A program made the position numbers and the translations under genes. From the NCBI GenBank assembly GCA_022113835.1, contig JAILWY010000019.1, positions 6,410,001-6,474,000 of the forward strand: a stretch of 64,000 nucleotides of DNA, written 5' to 3'. Positions 24,343 to 37,243 of this stretch are shown here, in pieces. How positions within the stretch are numbered: the stretch's first letter is position 1; the number at the start of each line of letters is the position of its first letter. Origin of the DNA: Atopsyche davidsoni. Taxonomy: Eukaryota; Arthropoda; Insecta; Trichoptera; Hydrobiosidae. Below the pieces are notes generated by a model. It made no database searches, was not told where the DNA came from, and was given only the letters and a program-made list of their open reading frames with translations.

Positions 24343-27190
24343 ATTCTAATTTAGTTTTAATGAATCATTATACTATAGATAATGAAATTCAAAGATTTCA
24401 TCGCTGCTACTAAAAATATAATCCTTAAACGTCTGATTGATCAAATTCATGTATAAAAAAAATCAAGCCTGAAAATGGTACATGCGGATGTATCTATAAA
24501 AGAGGGGTCTTCTTAATGATATTATGAGACACTGATATTGTATTGAGTATATTGAGGTGATAAGGTAAATGTAATTGAAAAAAGAGACACAAATAAACAA
24601 CATACGTTAAACGAGAAACCAGTGGGTTCCACAGAAAGCTTTTTTTAGATTAGGTTATCAAAAATATAAAGAAATATGATGTGCTGCGTTTTTTGTTGAT
24701 ATTTCCGACGTTTCAATCCCGGTACTGAGGCCATCAAGTTGTTATGTGAATTTGAACGCATCGCTCCGAGATTCATTACGCTGAACACCTAGGAGCTTTC
24801 AAGAAAACAACACAGCATAATACCCAAGACTGCAGCATTTTTAAAGAGATATTCAAAGAGGCGCACGATTTGTTTGTTTATTTAAAAATTCAAAATATAA
24901 TTTCGCAATGCATATTCGCAGGCAATTATTTAGCTAATGATTACAGTAACCAAATGAAGTATTTATAGTATTTTATTGAAATTAAAAAAAAAATTATCGA
25001 GGGGCACATTGCTTTTAGTAAAGAAATTGTGGATTTTATCTTAAAAGATTTTATAAAAGCAAACATAACAGAAATAATTATTTTAATACCAGCTTTACAG
25101 CATTATCAAAAATATAGTGTTCAATTACTTTCGTTACAAAACTTTTCTCAGTCGGTATAATGAAAGCCGAGTAAATATTTCTAAAAATCATGAAATTTTA
25201 ACGATGCAACATTATATGCGCATTAATTGTTTGTTAATCAATTTATATAAAATATTTTATTCCATAGAAAGAATAATAATATATCACCATGTCTTCCGGC
25301 GGTAAATATGGCACTGTGAAAAACAGAGACTACTACTCCAAACAATGTATTGTGACTATGTGGCAAAGAAAAAAGATTATTCTCTTTATGTTATCAGCTT
25401 CCATTAAATATAAACATTTTCAATGCCTCTGTCTTAGTCTTCATACTGGTAATGAAATAGATTCAACTTCGTAAAATAATGATATTATATATCATCACTA
25501 GATGTTAAAGGTCATTAAAGCTTATTTTTAATTAATAGTTATACTGGTTGAAAAAAACCCAACTAATTTTATATTTCACTATCAACATACAAGGACTTAT
25601 TGGTTTTTAGCAGCTTAATACTTTCAAATTAAATGTCCAGATTTGTCTTATTTTTGATAACCTTTAGATGACATCATTATATATATAAATATTGATTTAT
25701 ATTACTGATATTTTTTCTTAAGAGCATGAATTTATAACGTAGAAAGTGTCATCGAAACCGTTTCTCAAATGATTCTTGAATATGGTGTCTCAAATTGAAA
25801 GTTTTGTTTTATTTAATTTAATACATATTAATCAATATTACAAATTTTCTCCTCTTGCTAATAATGTATAAACAGATCAATAAAAAGTTTCCGATATGTA
25901 AATACATGTGGATATTATATATCACTCCTCAGAAAGAAGCAAAAACAAGTTCGATTTGTAATTTGATAGGTTCCGAGTAAAAGCACTTCTTAGGTTTCTG
26001 TGCTTCTGCTGAGTACTTTAACTACTGTGACCATGCTTTTTTGAAGAAAAAGACAACAAAGATAAAACATCTGATTTAACAGAAAGTTTTTGATTGTATA
26101 TTCATATTAAATAGATAATTAATTAAATATATATTTTTTTATTATGTGGTCAGTGTTTGTTATATTAAGATATATTGTTATGATACAAACTTAAACCACT
26201 GCCTTTTTAATAATGAGAAATTGGACATAGAAGAAAAAGTAGATATATTAAAAACATTATTTGACTCATAATTAAAATCACGCAGTGCTTTATTTCTTTA
26301 TATGGTCTGCAGCATAAATTATGGTCCAACTTAATATTATAATTAATGGTCGCTGTAAATATATCCATTCTATAAGCATATATGATATATCTATATAAGA
26401 GACCAGTGAAGTAGTCAAAAATCAAATGCTATTTTCTTTCAATATTTATATATATTTTAAATAAACAATAATAATAGCACATTTCAATGTTTATTATTTG
26501 ATAATAAAGCATTTATATTTTTGCCACATTGTGTAATTATGTTTTTATTTTTAAGTTGAATAAATTAAATATGCTGTTCTTATAATATGAATTAAATTTT
26601 ATTATCCAATCAATAAGAGATAAAAATAAGATATCAAAAAAAGTTAGTTGAAATAGTTTTTAATATACGCATTACGAGCCTTCTATGTGTTCACTATAAA
26701 GGAAAGTAGGGACAAATATCTTTTTTCTATGTAGTTAAAAAGTTAAATAAATTACTTTTAAGATAATAAAGTATCACAAACTATATCTGAATGAAAAATA
26801 GTTGGTGGTACACATTACAATAAAAATTACGTATGTATTTATGAAAAAAAGAGTTAAAATTTTGGTGAGACGGGGAATGTTTCACACCTAGATAAAAATT
26901 ATTTTATGCCGCTGATAATGTATAAAATATTCCTTTGATATATAGAGACTAATTTATAATTTTTAAAACAATCATTGTTGTTTTAAAAAAATACAAACTT
27001 AGTAGATACGTAACATTTACATCTAGTCTCCCCTATAGATGACTCTTCGGGCTTCTTAGTGGCAAAGCCATCGTGTTTTACTTAAGGCAGTTGAATTATA
27101 TAGTCAATGCAATGTTCTTTCTCAAAGTTAATAAAGATTAATTTTATTAAAGTTTATAATGAATTGTGTAAAAAAAAAATAATCGACAAT
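24343..27190. other. AT-rich region between the secreted-protein gene and the transporter
   Basis: It contains the promoter side of the secreted-protein gene, the Penelope-like fragment at 24678-24795 and the 5' region of the transporter. A plus-strand ORF at 25289-25474 starts in good context (CACCATGTC) and encodes MSSGGKYGTVKNRDYYSKQ, but I recognise no family and its second half looks random. No other gene is supported. Confidence 0.4.
24678..24795 (-). repeat. Penelope-like repeat with hammerhead-like core (minus strand)
   Basis: On the minus strand the segment reads CTTGATGGCCTCAGTACCGG followed by GATTGAAACGTCGG, then ATATCAACAAAAAACGC. This parallels the copy at 29596-29706. The order CTGATGA-like box, short stem-loop, GAAAC and GTC matches a type I hammerhead ribozyme with a minimal stem III, as described for Penelope-like elements. 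Here the first box has lost a base, so activity is doubtful. Confidence 0.4.
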
Positions 27191-30100
27191 ATGAATGAAA
27201 CAACAGCCTTATTACCGATTACGAGTACACCCACTCAAAGGAATTCCAAAGAAACTTGCTACTCTGATATTAGATGCAGTGTCAATGGCGGAGGACTTTC
27301 AGTATTTTTTACAATTTTGTGCATAGTAGATTTATTCGGAGTATTTCCTGTGATAACTTTACCAAAAGTCATCATCGTATGTGGTGAGAATAATCTTTTT
27401 AGACACGGAAATAATTAATTATTTAACGAAAGCGTGGTTAATTCTGATTATAAGAATATTCACAAAGATAAAAATAAGTAATTATATTGAGATCTCTTTA
27501 TTAAAATTCTTATTTATTTTAATCTTAATAATTTAATTGTAAATGTTATATGGCTATTTGTATTATGAAGACTTAGGTTAGGTTAGGTTTAGTTTAAAAT
27601 TTAATTGTAAATATTTACATGGTTTTTTGTATTATATTTTAGCTAAACATAGTTTAAATTTTAACGCAATTACTTTTATTAGACGTATTAGATATCTGTG
27701 CAGCATGTATTATATATAAAAATAAAATTATGAGCTTAGACATATTAATGAGAGATTGCTTAGTGTTTTTATCGTTCATATATACTTTACGAATATAAAT
27801 ATATGTATACATTCTAGGTTTATATGGAATCCCGATCATCATTTCTGTTTTTTCTCTACAAATATATACTGCACTTCTTCTTGGACGATGTTGGTCCATT
27901 GCTAAACAAATAGATCCAGCAATAAATAAAAAGAATAGGTTTGTTTATTAAAATTGATAAAATAAATGAAATGCCACTTTTTGATGAAGCTTGTATAATT
28001 ACCAGTAATTGTTATTAATTAATAGATATCCATATGCGGCTTTAGCTGAAATGACATTCGGTCCGGCGATGAGTAACTTCGTTACAATACTTCTTGATGC
28101 AACTGTATTTGGAGGGGGTATACCAAACCTTTTAGTGGGTAATATTTTATTAAATCAATAATTATATATTAAATATTGATATTTAGAGGTTTCCGATAGC
28201 TCGGAGTCTTTTAACATTACCGTTTACTTATCGAGTTGACATGTATAATGAATTCATATTATCTATTTTTACAAAAATGTGATTTCAGCTGCTCAAAATC
28301 TTCAGCTCTTTGGATTGAAAATGTCGGATTATAGATTTGACTTTTCATTTTGTTGGTGGCTTATAATAATTGGACTTCTTTTGTGTCCTATTATGTGGCT
28401 TGGGTCACCAAAAGACATGAAGTAAGTGTTTTTGTCAAATTGTTATATATAGAGTAGTTAAAACAATTAATTGACAATAACATCCAACTGACCTTATATT
28501 ATGCAAATACTGTTTAGCGATTAAGCGATTAATAGCTGTTAAGCGATTTATTGGTCGATAAGAAAATGGTTTTTACGTAAACATCTGGTGTATTTCGTAT
28601 TGTATTTATTTAAGATTGTTGAAACCCTTTTGTGATCTAAGCTAAAACTAAAATAAATGTGACTGTATTCTTAAATAGTCGATACTGCATTAATAAATAT
28701 TGTTCTTGTATCCAGATCGCTGGCCGTCATGTCTGTTCTGATTGTGAGCATTGTATCTTTTATAACGTGCTTTTGTATAATAACTGATACAGAGAGCCCA
28801 AAAAGTATTAATGCAGTTTCCCAAATTCCTAGCCTAGAAAACATTCTCATGGCTTATGGGATTATTGCATTTCAGGTTAGTAACTCATTTTTTTCCGCCT
28901 CGGGTAACTTACAGTTTTGGCTCCATAAAATTTTATTTATTTTTAATTAATATATTTCGGAACATTTAAATTAATGAGATTCTTCGGTGTTCTATGAATG
29001 TATTAATACAATTAAATTAAATATTGTTTTGTATACACTGGTAGATGATGTCTTTAGCTCTTGACCGGAAAGAGAGAGCATTGCCGATGGTCTCGAATCT
29101 ATGCAGGGTCCATCATAGAACACAAATATATATTTTTAATAATATTAAATAACATCAACATATTATTTCTAGTTTGATATTCATCCAATGCTATTGACCA
29201 TTCAAGTAGACATGAAAAACAGCTCTAAAATAGGAATGGCTGTGATCGGTGGGTATTTGGGTGAGTATGTACAAGTTTTAGAAGTTTCTTAAATACTTTT
29301 GATTATCAATCTGTATAAGTTATTAGTTTAAAATAATATAAATTTGAGCCATGAATAACATCTCTTAAAAATGTAATAATTTATACAAATAGTTTACTGA
29401 CTTCTGTCAACAATCGTTTCAAATTATTAGTAATATTATTGGGTAAACATATTTTTTTAAATTAACTGCATAGATGTATCATAATACATATGTAGTAATT
29501 GGTTATTGTACTTTAAATTTTGATAACATACGATACAAATGTTAATAAATGTGTTAGTAGGTTTTGGCAGCCGTTTGTTATTAGATGATCTTGAGACTTT
29601 TTGGGTGTTCTGATGCGTAGTGGTTTTTGTCTACTCTAAAGATGGTTCCAGTGCCGGGACGGAAACGTCGAAAGACAAAAAGCCACTATGCAGTTGAACA
29701 CCTAAAAAAATGTCGTTTTTTATTATTTTGATATAGTTTCTGGGGGACTATTTACTATAACAACGTTAATGGCTGCTTATAGATACGGATTGAGAATCGA
29801 ATCAAATGTACTTCAAGGTTTGTTTTCTTTTAAATCTTACATAAACTAAATAAAATGTATTGTATAAATTGTATGTGTGTAAACGTGGATTCGAATCCAG
29901 ACTTCTATCGCTATCGCCTAGTGCTTTTTAAAAATTACAATGCTGTTTTAAGTGAGCGAGAATTTGACTCGTTAAATGCTAGTGTGAAACATTGGTCTGC
30001 GCCTTTGCTAAATTTAAAATATCAATACGTCATAAAACATGTTGAAAGCTGTGTTTGATATGTTATCAGTTCCGCACTTGCATATAATGAGTTGAATTCT

Positions 30101-31182
30101 CGCTCGATTACAGCAGCACCTTGGCTCAATTGTAAAAAGCATTGGGCCACGATAGCAGCGGGTTCAAATATTTTCAGTCGGGAAAAAAAAAATTCTCATT
30201 GTACCATGTGTGAACCGATAACCTAAATACTATGTGCTAATTTATAGGTCTTCCAGCAAGCGTCCCTTTGTATTTTGTTGTTTTACTGGTAACATTGCAA
30301 CTCTGCCTCTCCAGCGCTGTCGGTAGCTCCGCTCTCTTTCAGCACGTTGAAGACAAGCTCAAGATATCTCGAGGTAAAATATACAATAATTACATCTCTC
30401 AAAGCTCATAACATCAATTATTCAAAGAGTTTTTAATTTAAAATAAAACCAAACTAGATTTAATAATTTCTGAACAGAATTTACAGCGTTATATACATCA
30501 GACGGGCAATTTTTTTCTTATTAGTTTGTACATTATTTGTGTGTTGCTTATAATTATGTAAATTATGATAATCGAATTGCAATTTGCATTTGTGAATATC
30601 TTTTACCTTTCTAAGATTTGTAGCACCAGGTCATTTGCAATGATGAATAAGTCAAGTCTTCTGGTATTGATAATATTGGAATTAATGTGATTGCAGTAAC
30701 ATGAAAAGGGTGCAAGTATTCTCTAAAATATGAATTTAAAGTATTTATGTATATATACATTTGCAGATTTCAATCCAAGGCGTTGCATTATACGTGCTTC
30801 CATTGTTGCGCTTGCTGTATTTCTCGGAGAGATCGTACCGCGCTTTGATCTAGTGATGGGTCTCATCGGCAGCACGTTAACAGGACCGCTCATGTTTATA
30901 TTCCCTCCGCTATTTTACAGCAGAATCCTCGTGCTAAGGGATCAAAAGTTGGATTCGCCCGTTGTTACCGACAGCTTGAACACCGCTGGTGTGTGTAAAA
31001 TATTATATTTTTATCTGAAGCAAAAATTGGAGATCATTATTGCTTTTACTATAGTGAGCTTCGGCCTTTTAGCCACAAGCATAGCGACTTTCTACAGTTG
31101 GTCTGACGCTATTAAATATGCACAATTTACTCCGCCTTGCCTGCTTAACATTACTGCAGCGTCAACTTTTATGCAACTTTAA
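27191..31182 (+). CDS. AAAP-family amino-acid transporter, nine exons
   Basis: Exons are 27191-27383, 27818-27938, 28026-28138, 28289-28421, 28716-28875, 29173-29260, 29737-29817, 30248-30373 and 30767-31182. Every junction is GT-AG and in phase, giving 476 aa. The start MNETTALLP is chosen over an upstream in-frame ATG because it opens the hydrophilic cytosolic N-terminus typical of the family. The first membrane segment GGGLSVFFTILCIVDLFG, the motif FDIHPMLLTIQVDMK and about ten to eleven hydrophobic helices mark the Aa_trans (AAAP/SLC32-36-38) superfamily. These move amino acids across plasma or lysosomal membranes, usually coupled to protons. Substrate cannot be read. It may be of the mahogany-like insect group, but that is a weak guess. 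Intron 6 carries a Penelope-like hairpin and intron 7 an inverted repeat with tRNA-like boxes. Confidence 0.85.
29596..29706 (+). repeat. Penelope-like hairpin repeat with degenerate hammerhead core, in transporter intron 6
   Basis: Outer arms pair: TTTTGGGTGTTC with GAACACCTAAAAA, then AGTGGTTTTTGTCT with AGACAAAAAGCCACT. Between them lie CTAAAGA (CTGATGA with two changes), a stem-loop GTTCC-AGTGCC-GGGAC, then GGAAAC and GTC. That is the order of a type I hammerhead, with the long outer arms as stem I. The altered invariant G suggests this copy does not self-cleave. Confidence 0.45.
29942..30116. repeat. Inverted-repeat element in transporter intron 7
   Basis: The arms at 29942-29979 and 30080-30116 are imperfect inverses sharing GAGCGAGAATT and an ACTC-rich core. 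Immediately downstream are an A-box-like TTGGCTCAATT (30121-30131) and a B-box-like GGTTCAAAT (30161-30169), spaced as in a tRNA-derived SINE. The repeat call is moderate and the SINE reading weak. Confidence 0.45.
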
Positions 31183-31473
31183 ATGAATTATTTTAATGTT
31201 TTAAATATGTTTTACTATTGAAAATTTAAGATAACAGGTTTATTGCTAATTCATTCAGCATGTTTATAATTTTATGTACTATAACATTAAAGTTTGATTA
31301 CGTAACACATTTAGAATAAAATGTATGTGATTTATATCTGATGTAACTCGGGTTTTTTTCTATCATGAGAATATTTATAGATTAATAAATTTTTATAAGA
31401 ATAACGTTGTTTTTATGAATAATTCAAGAGATACTAGTTTCTTTATATTTCTAGTTATTCATATAACCCTTCT
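31183..31473. other. Transporter 3' UTR and spacer
   Basis: AT-rich sequence after the transporter stop. It holds the polyadenylation signal and then the flank of the LINE insertion. No gene. Confidence 0.5.
31315..31320 (+). terminator. Polyadenylation signal of the amino-acid transporter
   Basis: AATAAA lies 133 bp after the stop codon in an AT-rich 3' UTR. A weaker ATTAAA occurs about 30 bp earlier. Confidence 0.55.
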
Positions 31474-32783
31474 TTTTTTTTTACCGTCGGCCCCGGGCAG
31501 CGCTGTGGCTCTACTTCTGGGTGTCGACAGCTGGTCTTTTTATATATAATATACAATATATCTAATAATCATACACAATTAATTCATTCATGAGGGGGGG
31601 TTTCCCAGGGAGCGCACCTTTCGCTGTTCCCCAGTATGCCTCCCCTCCCTTATATTCGTCTCTGACATTCGTCCTTTACTATCTATGGAGACAGCGTCTC
31701 CGTTGGTTGATGCGCTGAAAAACATGAAAGCTGAAAAGCATGAAAATGGCGTCTCATGCTCTTCAGCTCTCGATCCTCTTCAGCGCCGTTCTTGTCTTGT
31801 CCGTGGGCTTCTCCTCAGGCACTAGCTCGTCCGCCGACGATGCCAAGGCTGTTCCGAAGTCGCCATCGCTCCACTTTGGTCGCTCCGAAGTGGAAGAAGG
31901 CGTGCTCTGCATCGTCGCTGTAGTCGTTGCACAGTGGGCAGCCTACGTTGACAGGCCGGCCAATCCTCCCGAGGTAGCTGCCAAAGCAGCCGTGCCCCGA
32001 GAGGAGTTGGGTCAGCCTGTAGGTGACTTGGCCGTGGCGTCGCGAGATCCACGGGCGGATGTCCGGGATGAGCCTTCGTGTCCAGCGCCCTTTAACGACG
32101 AGGTCCTCCTTCTGTTGTCTCGCCTCGTAGATCTTTTGGCGTTCTCGGGCCATCAGATCTACCGGCGGCATGCCTGCTATCACCAGGGCTGCGTCCCCCG
32201 AGATCTTGCGGTAGCCGCATATTATCCTGAGCGCTGCTCTGCGCTGGACACTGGCCAGCATGTTCTTGTAGTGGAAGATTTCCATCGTGTTTGTCTATGT
32301 CTCCGCACCGTACAGGACCTGTGACATCGTCACGCTGGCCAGCAGTTTCCGCTTGCATTGCATCGGTCCTCCCACATTGGGCAGCATTCTTGCTACTGCC
32401 TCAGTGGTTCCGGCAGCCTTCCGAGTGGTCCGTGTACTGTCGAAGTACACGCCCAGATATCAGACGGACCTCTGTGGGACTATTTGCGCCCGTGTGGGGT
32501 ATTTCCGTCTGCCACAAAGCATCACCGCTTCCGTCTTGTGGCAGGCAAGCTCTATCCTATTCTCCGCAAGGCTGTGGGAGATTCTCCTGAGGGCTTCATT
32601 TGTTCTTGCCTCCAGTTCGCTAATGGTTTTTTCTGAGACGACAATGCCAATGTCATCAGCGAATCCTATCTCCTCCGTTCCTTCCGGCAGCTCCGTGTTT
32701 AGTACCGTTACAGTTTTTTTTTTTTTAGCACAATGTAACTGTCTCAATTCTTCCCATTTGTCACCACTTGAGGATGCCAACAA
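31474..32783 (-). mobile_element. R1-clade-like non-LTR retrotransposon, 5'-truncated and broken
   Basis: A GC-rich 1.3-kb block with poly-T at its left end, that is, a 3' poly-A tail on the minus strand. ORF 32783-32460 carries the reverse transcriptase active-site motif IGFADDIGIVV with the downstream LACHKTEAV region. ORF 32285-31815 carries the thumb/connection region (ASVQRRAALRIICGYR) and the C-terminal zinc-knuckle-like CPLCNDYSDDAEHAFFHF. The two frames are offset. The N-terminal endonuclease and gag-like ORF are missing, as expected of 5' truncation during target-primed reverse transcription. Antisense ORFs here are shadows. The clade call rests on these motifs and could be a sister clade of R1. 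Confidence 0.8.
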
Positions 32784-33885
32784 ATATGACAGGTCTTAAG
32801 GGCACTATATGTCCAGGGAAGGATCGGATGGATTTGTACTAAGGTAAAAATATGAAATTACAAGGCTTTGGTAATTATTCAATTTTAGTTTATTATGCAA
32901 CTATTAAATTATAGAGCTACATTGAAAAAAACATTGACAAATCTGAGCGTATAAATAAATTGATAATTGCAAACAAATATGGAAACGACATTTAGTTTAA
33001 AATTGTGATTATGGGCTTGATATTGAAGATAAGATACAGCACCAATAAAAAATAATTATTATAGATATAATGTGTTATATAAAATTTGACTTTGAATATA
33101 ATGAATACGTATTATCGTATACGTATACGTTTGGTTCCCAGCTCCGGTGGTTTAAAAAAAAAAATGATTAGGTTTGGTATTTCAAAGTAAGTTTGTGACC
33201 GATAGGAAAGTTCGTTACATTAAAAATGTATACAGCTGAATCTCGTATTGAATATATTTAAAATTAAATTTAGAAAATTCAAACATTTCAAAACAGTAAT
33301 AAACCCATTGAATTTTCATAAATTTTATTGGAGCTACATCTTCTCTTCAGTAGGGATCGCAAAAACATACAAATCCTTTGTCGTCAACGCCAACCAACGC
33401 GGAATCGGTTACTTTATAAAATAAATATAATGTAAATGTTTGAAAATACCGTGAAAAATATGTCACAACGCATTTCACCTATTTGAAGCAGACAAGAAGT
33501 GCGCTTTTAATGAAATTATTTTAAAAAGCCACATTACTTGAATAATTCATTGTGAATTTAACTTCCTATACTAAATATCGTTTCCATTTTGATTTCAATA
33601 AAACGAAAATAGTCATTTTTGATAAGTGAGATATTTTTTCTCATTGTACTTAGTAAAAAAAAAAAATGTCTTTTTGCTTTAACATAAAACGTTTACACAT
33701 AGATTTTGCTAATTTAAAAAAAATAAATAAGAATTAACTTCAATACACAAAATAAATATTTAGTATTAGTATTTTTATGAAAATTCAGTAAAAAAAAAAA
33801 AAAAAAACATTACTGTATAAACACAACACAGTTTTTAATGCTTATAAACACAGTTAATATTGACACATCGTACATTATACAGGGT

Positions 33886-34087
33886 CCAGTGGCATGCGGT
33901 CTACGGAAATACATTGCATGTCATATACAGTATAAATATATATATTAAAAATATATACTCATTATTTTTTTCTAATATTTTAGAATAATAGCAGGATAAT
34001 ATATACTTTTTAATTAAATTTATTTTTTGAAGCAACGTTTTTGCATATAATGAAATAAACTGCATGCCTTATACTGCATCCCACTGG
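33886..34087. mobile_element. Short MITE with CCAGTGG termini
   Basis: A 202-bp AT-rich segment starts CCAGTGGCATGCGGTCTA and ends with the inverted relative TATACTGCATCCCACTGG. The interior has no ORF. I could not identify a target-site duplication, so the superfamily is open. Confidence 0.5.
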
Positions 34088-35916
34088 TAGAATCTTATAG
34101 CTTTAAATTACTGCAAGGTAAGTATCTTAGTATAATATAAAGATGCCCTGTATTTTCGTGAGTTTTTTCTGATTCGACACCCAAAATATACGCAAACAAA
34201 ATCACCAAAGCTTAATTATTTTTAAATCAAAACTCGGGCAACCGAGAACGAAAAGTCCAAAACCGCAGCTGTAAGAGTAGTGAGGCTGCAAGACGCAAAC
34301 AAAAGAAAGCATTCAGTGACAATTGCAGCTGTGTTCGACCTGGTATGTCATTAGCATTATTTACCTTTATTTAATCTTAGTTTTAAATCACAGAAAACCT
34401 GTGTCAGAAGACAATTTATATTCTTTGACACAATTGAAAAAAACTTTTGCTCTACTCGGATTTCTAACGGGAATCCGGCGTTGGCTTACAGACTTGCAGT
34501 GGTTAAAAGTGTAAAATATTTAATGGACTCAAAATTTTGGATATTTGTAACGTCTAGTTAAAAAAAATGAATTTTTATATATTTAATTTAATATAATTAA
34601 TAAACAATTTTAACGTCTTCTTAGCTTCAACTTTTGATAACACTATTTTTTGAAAATTGAAAAAATAAAAATAAAATGTACCAATATTAGAAATCGTAAG
34701 CATTAACTAACTTCAATCAATATTGATGATATCATTTTGATATCTTGGGTATTAAGAATGCATACGTTGACAATATTTTTCGAGGAACAAGAAGGGTTCA
34801 ACGATCGAAAGTGAATATTGTCAAATCGATAAAATAATTAAGGGTCTTTATGAATATAAATGCACATATTAAAAGTCAGGTCCTCTATTTACTAAAATCA
34901 ATCACCTACACAAGCAAACACTTATTTAAGCAAGCAATAAATCATTCGCACTGCATAAAACCTCCCATACAGGCGGTTTATTTCAAAGGTTTTCATTATA
35001 ATACGAAATCCTAATTATATTAATTAGTTATTATATAGACACAACAAAACTCAATTGTTACATTACGTTTTCAAATTACACATTCAATGTAATCAATTGC
35101 ACATTTGTAAGTCGAAAAATGATATTTTTGAATATGTTAACTTTGAAAAATGTTTAACATTTAACGTTGAGTTACAATTTTTATATTTTTAGTGTTAGAA
35201 ATAAAATAAGCCATTTGATAAGTATTACAACCAGAGTATTACAGAGGTGTAGCGATTATATCAGATATTGACTATAAGAAACGACATACGTAATAGTTAT
35301 CACAAAGTGTATTTCAACAATAAAAGATTGAGGTTGTATAAAACTGAAAAAAAATAATTATAAATCTGTAAAATGACTAATACATTAAGGACTATACGGA
35401 TAATGAGCACGGAGAAAATCATACTTCTTGATTTTATCAATATCATGAATTTCATAAAATACTAATATTAATTAAGCCAAATTGTTTTTGGAAACTGAGT
35501 GTGACTATAAACTTAGTTATCAAAAAAAATAAGAGTATTACAATTATAATTCACTGGATATAGTTATCGTTCACTGAGGATCAAGATACAATGCAATTAA
35601 TGTAAAAAATATTGTAAAGGTTCTTTATATACAAACAATATTATATTAGCATAAATGAATACCAGATTCATACTCGAGAGAGATTATAGAATGATTTATG
35701 TAAAAAATATTGCAAAAATACTCCCACATTGGTCTTCTGTATAAGATGGTGACAAACATAATGCATTTAAATAATAAAATGGTAATGATTAATGATTGCA
35801 CGTCTTTTTTGCAGGTCTAAAGAATTACTATTTTCGCATGGTTAATATTTTACATTAAGCTATTACTATAAAAGTATAATTAAACAGCAGTCTAATAAAT
35901 AATACAGTCTAAAAAA

Positions 35917-35937
35917 TTATATATATATATATTTATG

Positions 35938-35968
<31 letters not shown>

Positions 35969-35988
35969 ATTTGTGTATGTATGTATAC
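35917..35988. repeat. TA/TG microsatellite
   Basis: Runs of TA pass into (GT)n and then GTAT repeats. Simple-sequence DNA with no coding role. Confidence 0.85.
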
Positions 35989-37243
35989 ATCGAGGAATTC
36001 TCTATGTATGTTCACTATGCAGCCTCACACCGGTGAATCAATTTGGAAACGCTCTTTTCACTCTTGCTTTAAAACAAAAAAGTGTGTATCACAATAAAAA
36101 CAAATTTAATAAAATATTGCAGCGTTTTGAAACAAAAGCGACTCATAACCGAGCACACAGCATTTAATATGTAAAATATTGTAAACTTTTCAAGCATTTT
36201 CAAAATCATTTACTAAAATTTCGGATCGAATTATCTAAAAAAATAAATAAATTTGCAGAGCGGACGAACACAGACAAAAATTGATGTCAATATGCTGATA
36301 TTACAGAATCACAATTAACCGACGGTACGCTAAACGCTAAGCTCACTGGTAGTTAACAACAAAAGCAATGGTTCATGTGAATATTTTTTAAAACGTTCAG
36401 GCCATTTACACAGAATTTATCATTTGATGTAAAATATTGTGAAGACGTCAACGTCCCGTAAACACTGCATAGCAACATTTAATGTATAGTAATCCACTAG
36501 AGGATGACGCTTATGCATTGAAACACGTTGAGCTATATATATCTTGTATAAAGCAACAGTGGAATCAGAAAGATAATTTCGTTGAAATGCCGTACTCGTG
36601 AGCTTCTAGCAAATTTCACTAAGCACTTTTTTAAGGATTTGTGTTTATCGAGGAAGCTGGTGGCTTCGAAGGGTACACTTGAGGTTTCCCGTAAAATCAA
36701 ATTGCGTGGAGCAGACGAGTGAAAGTAGTGTGAATTACAGTGTAAAAGGATATCCACTCGTCTCAAGATCTCCAAGTCTCACGATGAGCCTTACTTCGGT
36801 TCGAGATTTCTAGGGCAGTAAAGCTCTTAATATCTCTCTGTAAAATATCATTTTTTATTTTTGGCATTTACGATAGTCTGGTGTGATTCGATGTATACAA
36901 TTTAAACATTGTAATAATAAAAAATAATATCAATGCTGGTAATAATAAATGACTTATCCATCTCACATTGATTTAATGCAGAACATATTTCACCTTAAAA
37001 ATGTTAATGTCAATAATGAAATTATGAACTACAAAAATAATCAATTGATGGTGAAATCAATTTTATTACCAGGCTCAATATGCTTGTAGAATAATAGGAT
37101 GGTTGCGATACATTTACGTATATGTCTTAAAAACATAAAATCATCTGTCTTCCATGTTATACATACTTTAAATATTATATTCCCAAAAATTTATATCAAA
37201 TACACACGACGAGAGAGACAATAAGACGAGTCAGTGGGCACAT

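Larger units (their letters stand above)
32784..37243. other. Ack 3' UTR side and spacer
   Basis: No gene is seen. The part next to 37243 should contain the 3' UTR of the Ack UBA form. Near 35600-36440, TGTAAAATATTG-like strings recur on the plus strand (around 35598, 35698, 36171 and 36431), perhaps from an old repeat. Other contents are a MITE (33886-34087), a microsatellite (35917-35988) and poly-A tracts near 33653 and 33790. Confidence 0.4.

Noticed and set aside
29876..29900. tRNA T-arm-like GATTCGAATCC
   Set aside because: The arms do not pair as a proper T stem and no acceptor, D or anticodon arms surround it.
31740..32799. Long plus-strand ORFs, one with a signal-peptide-like start
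   Set aside because: They are antisense shadows of the GC-rich R1-like LINE, whose RT and zinc-knuckle motifs are on the minus strand.
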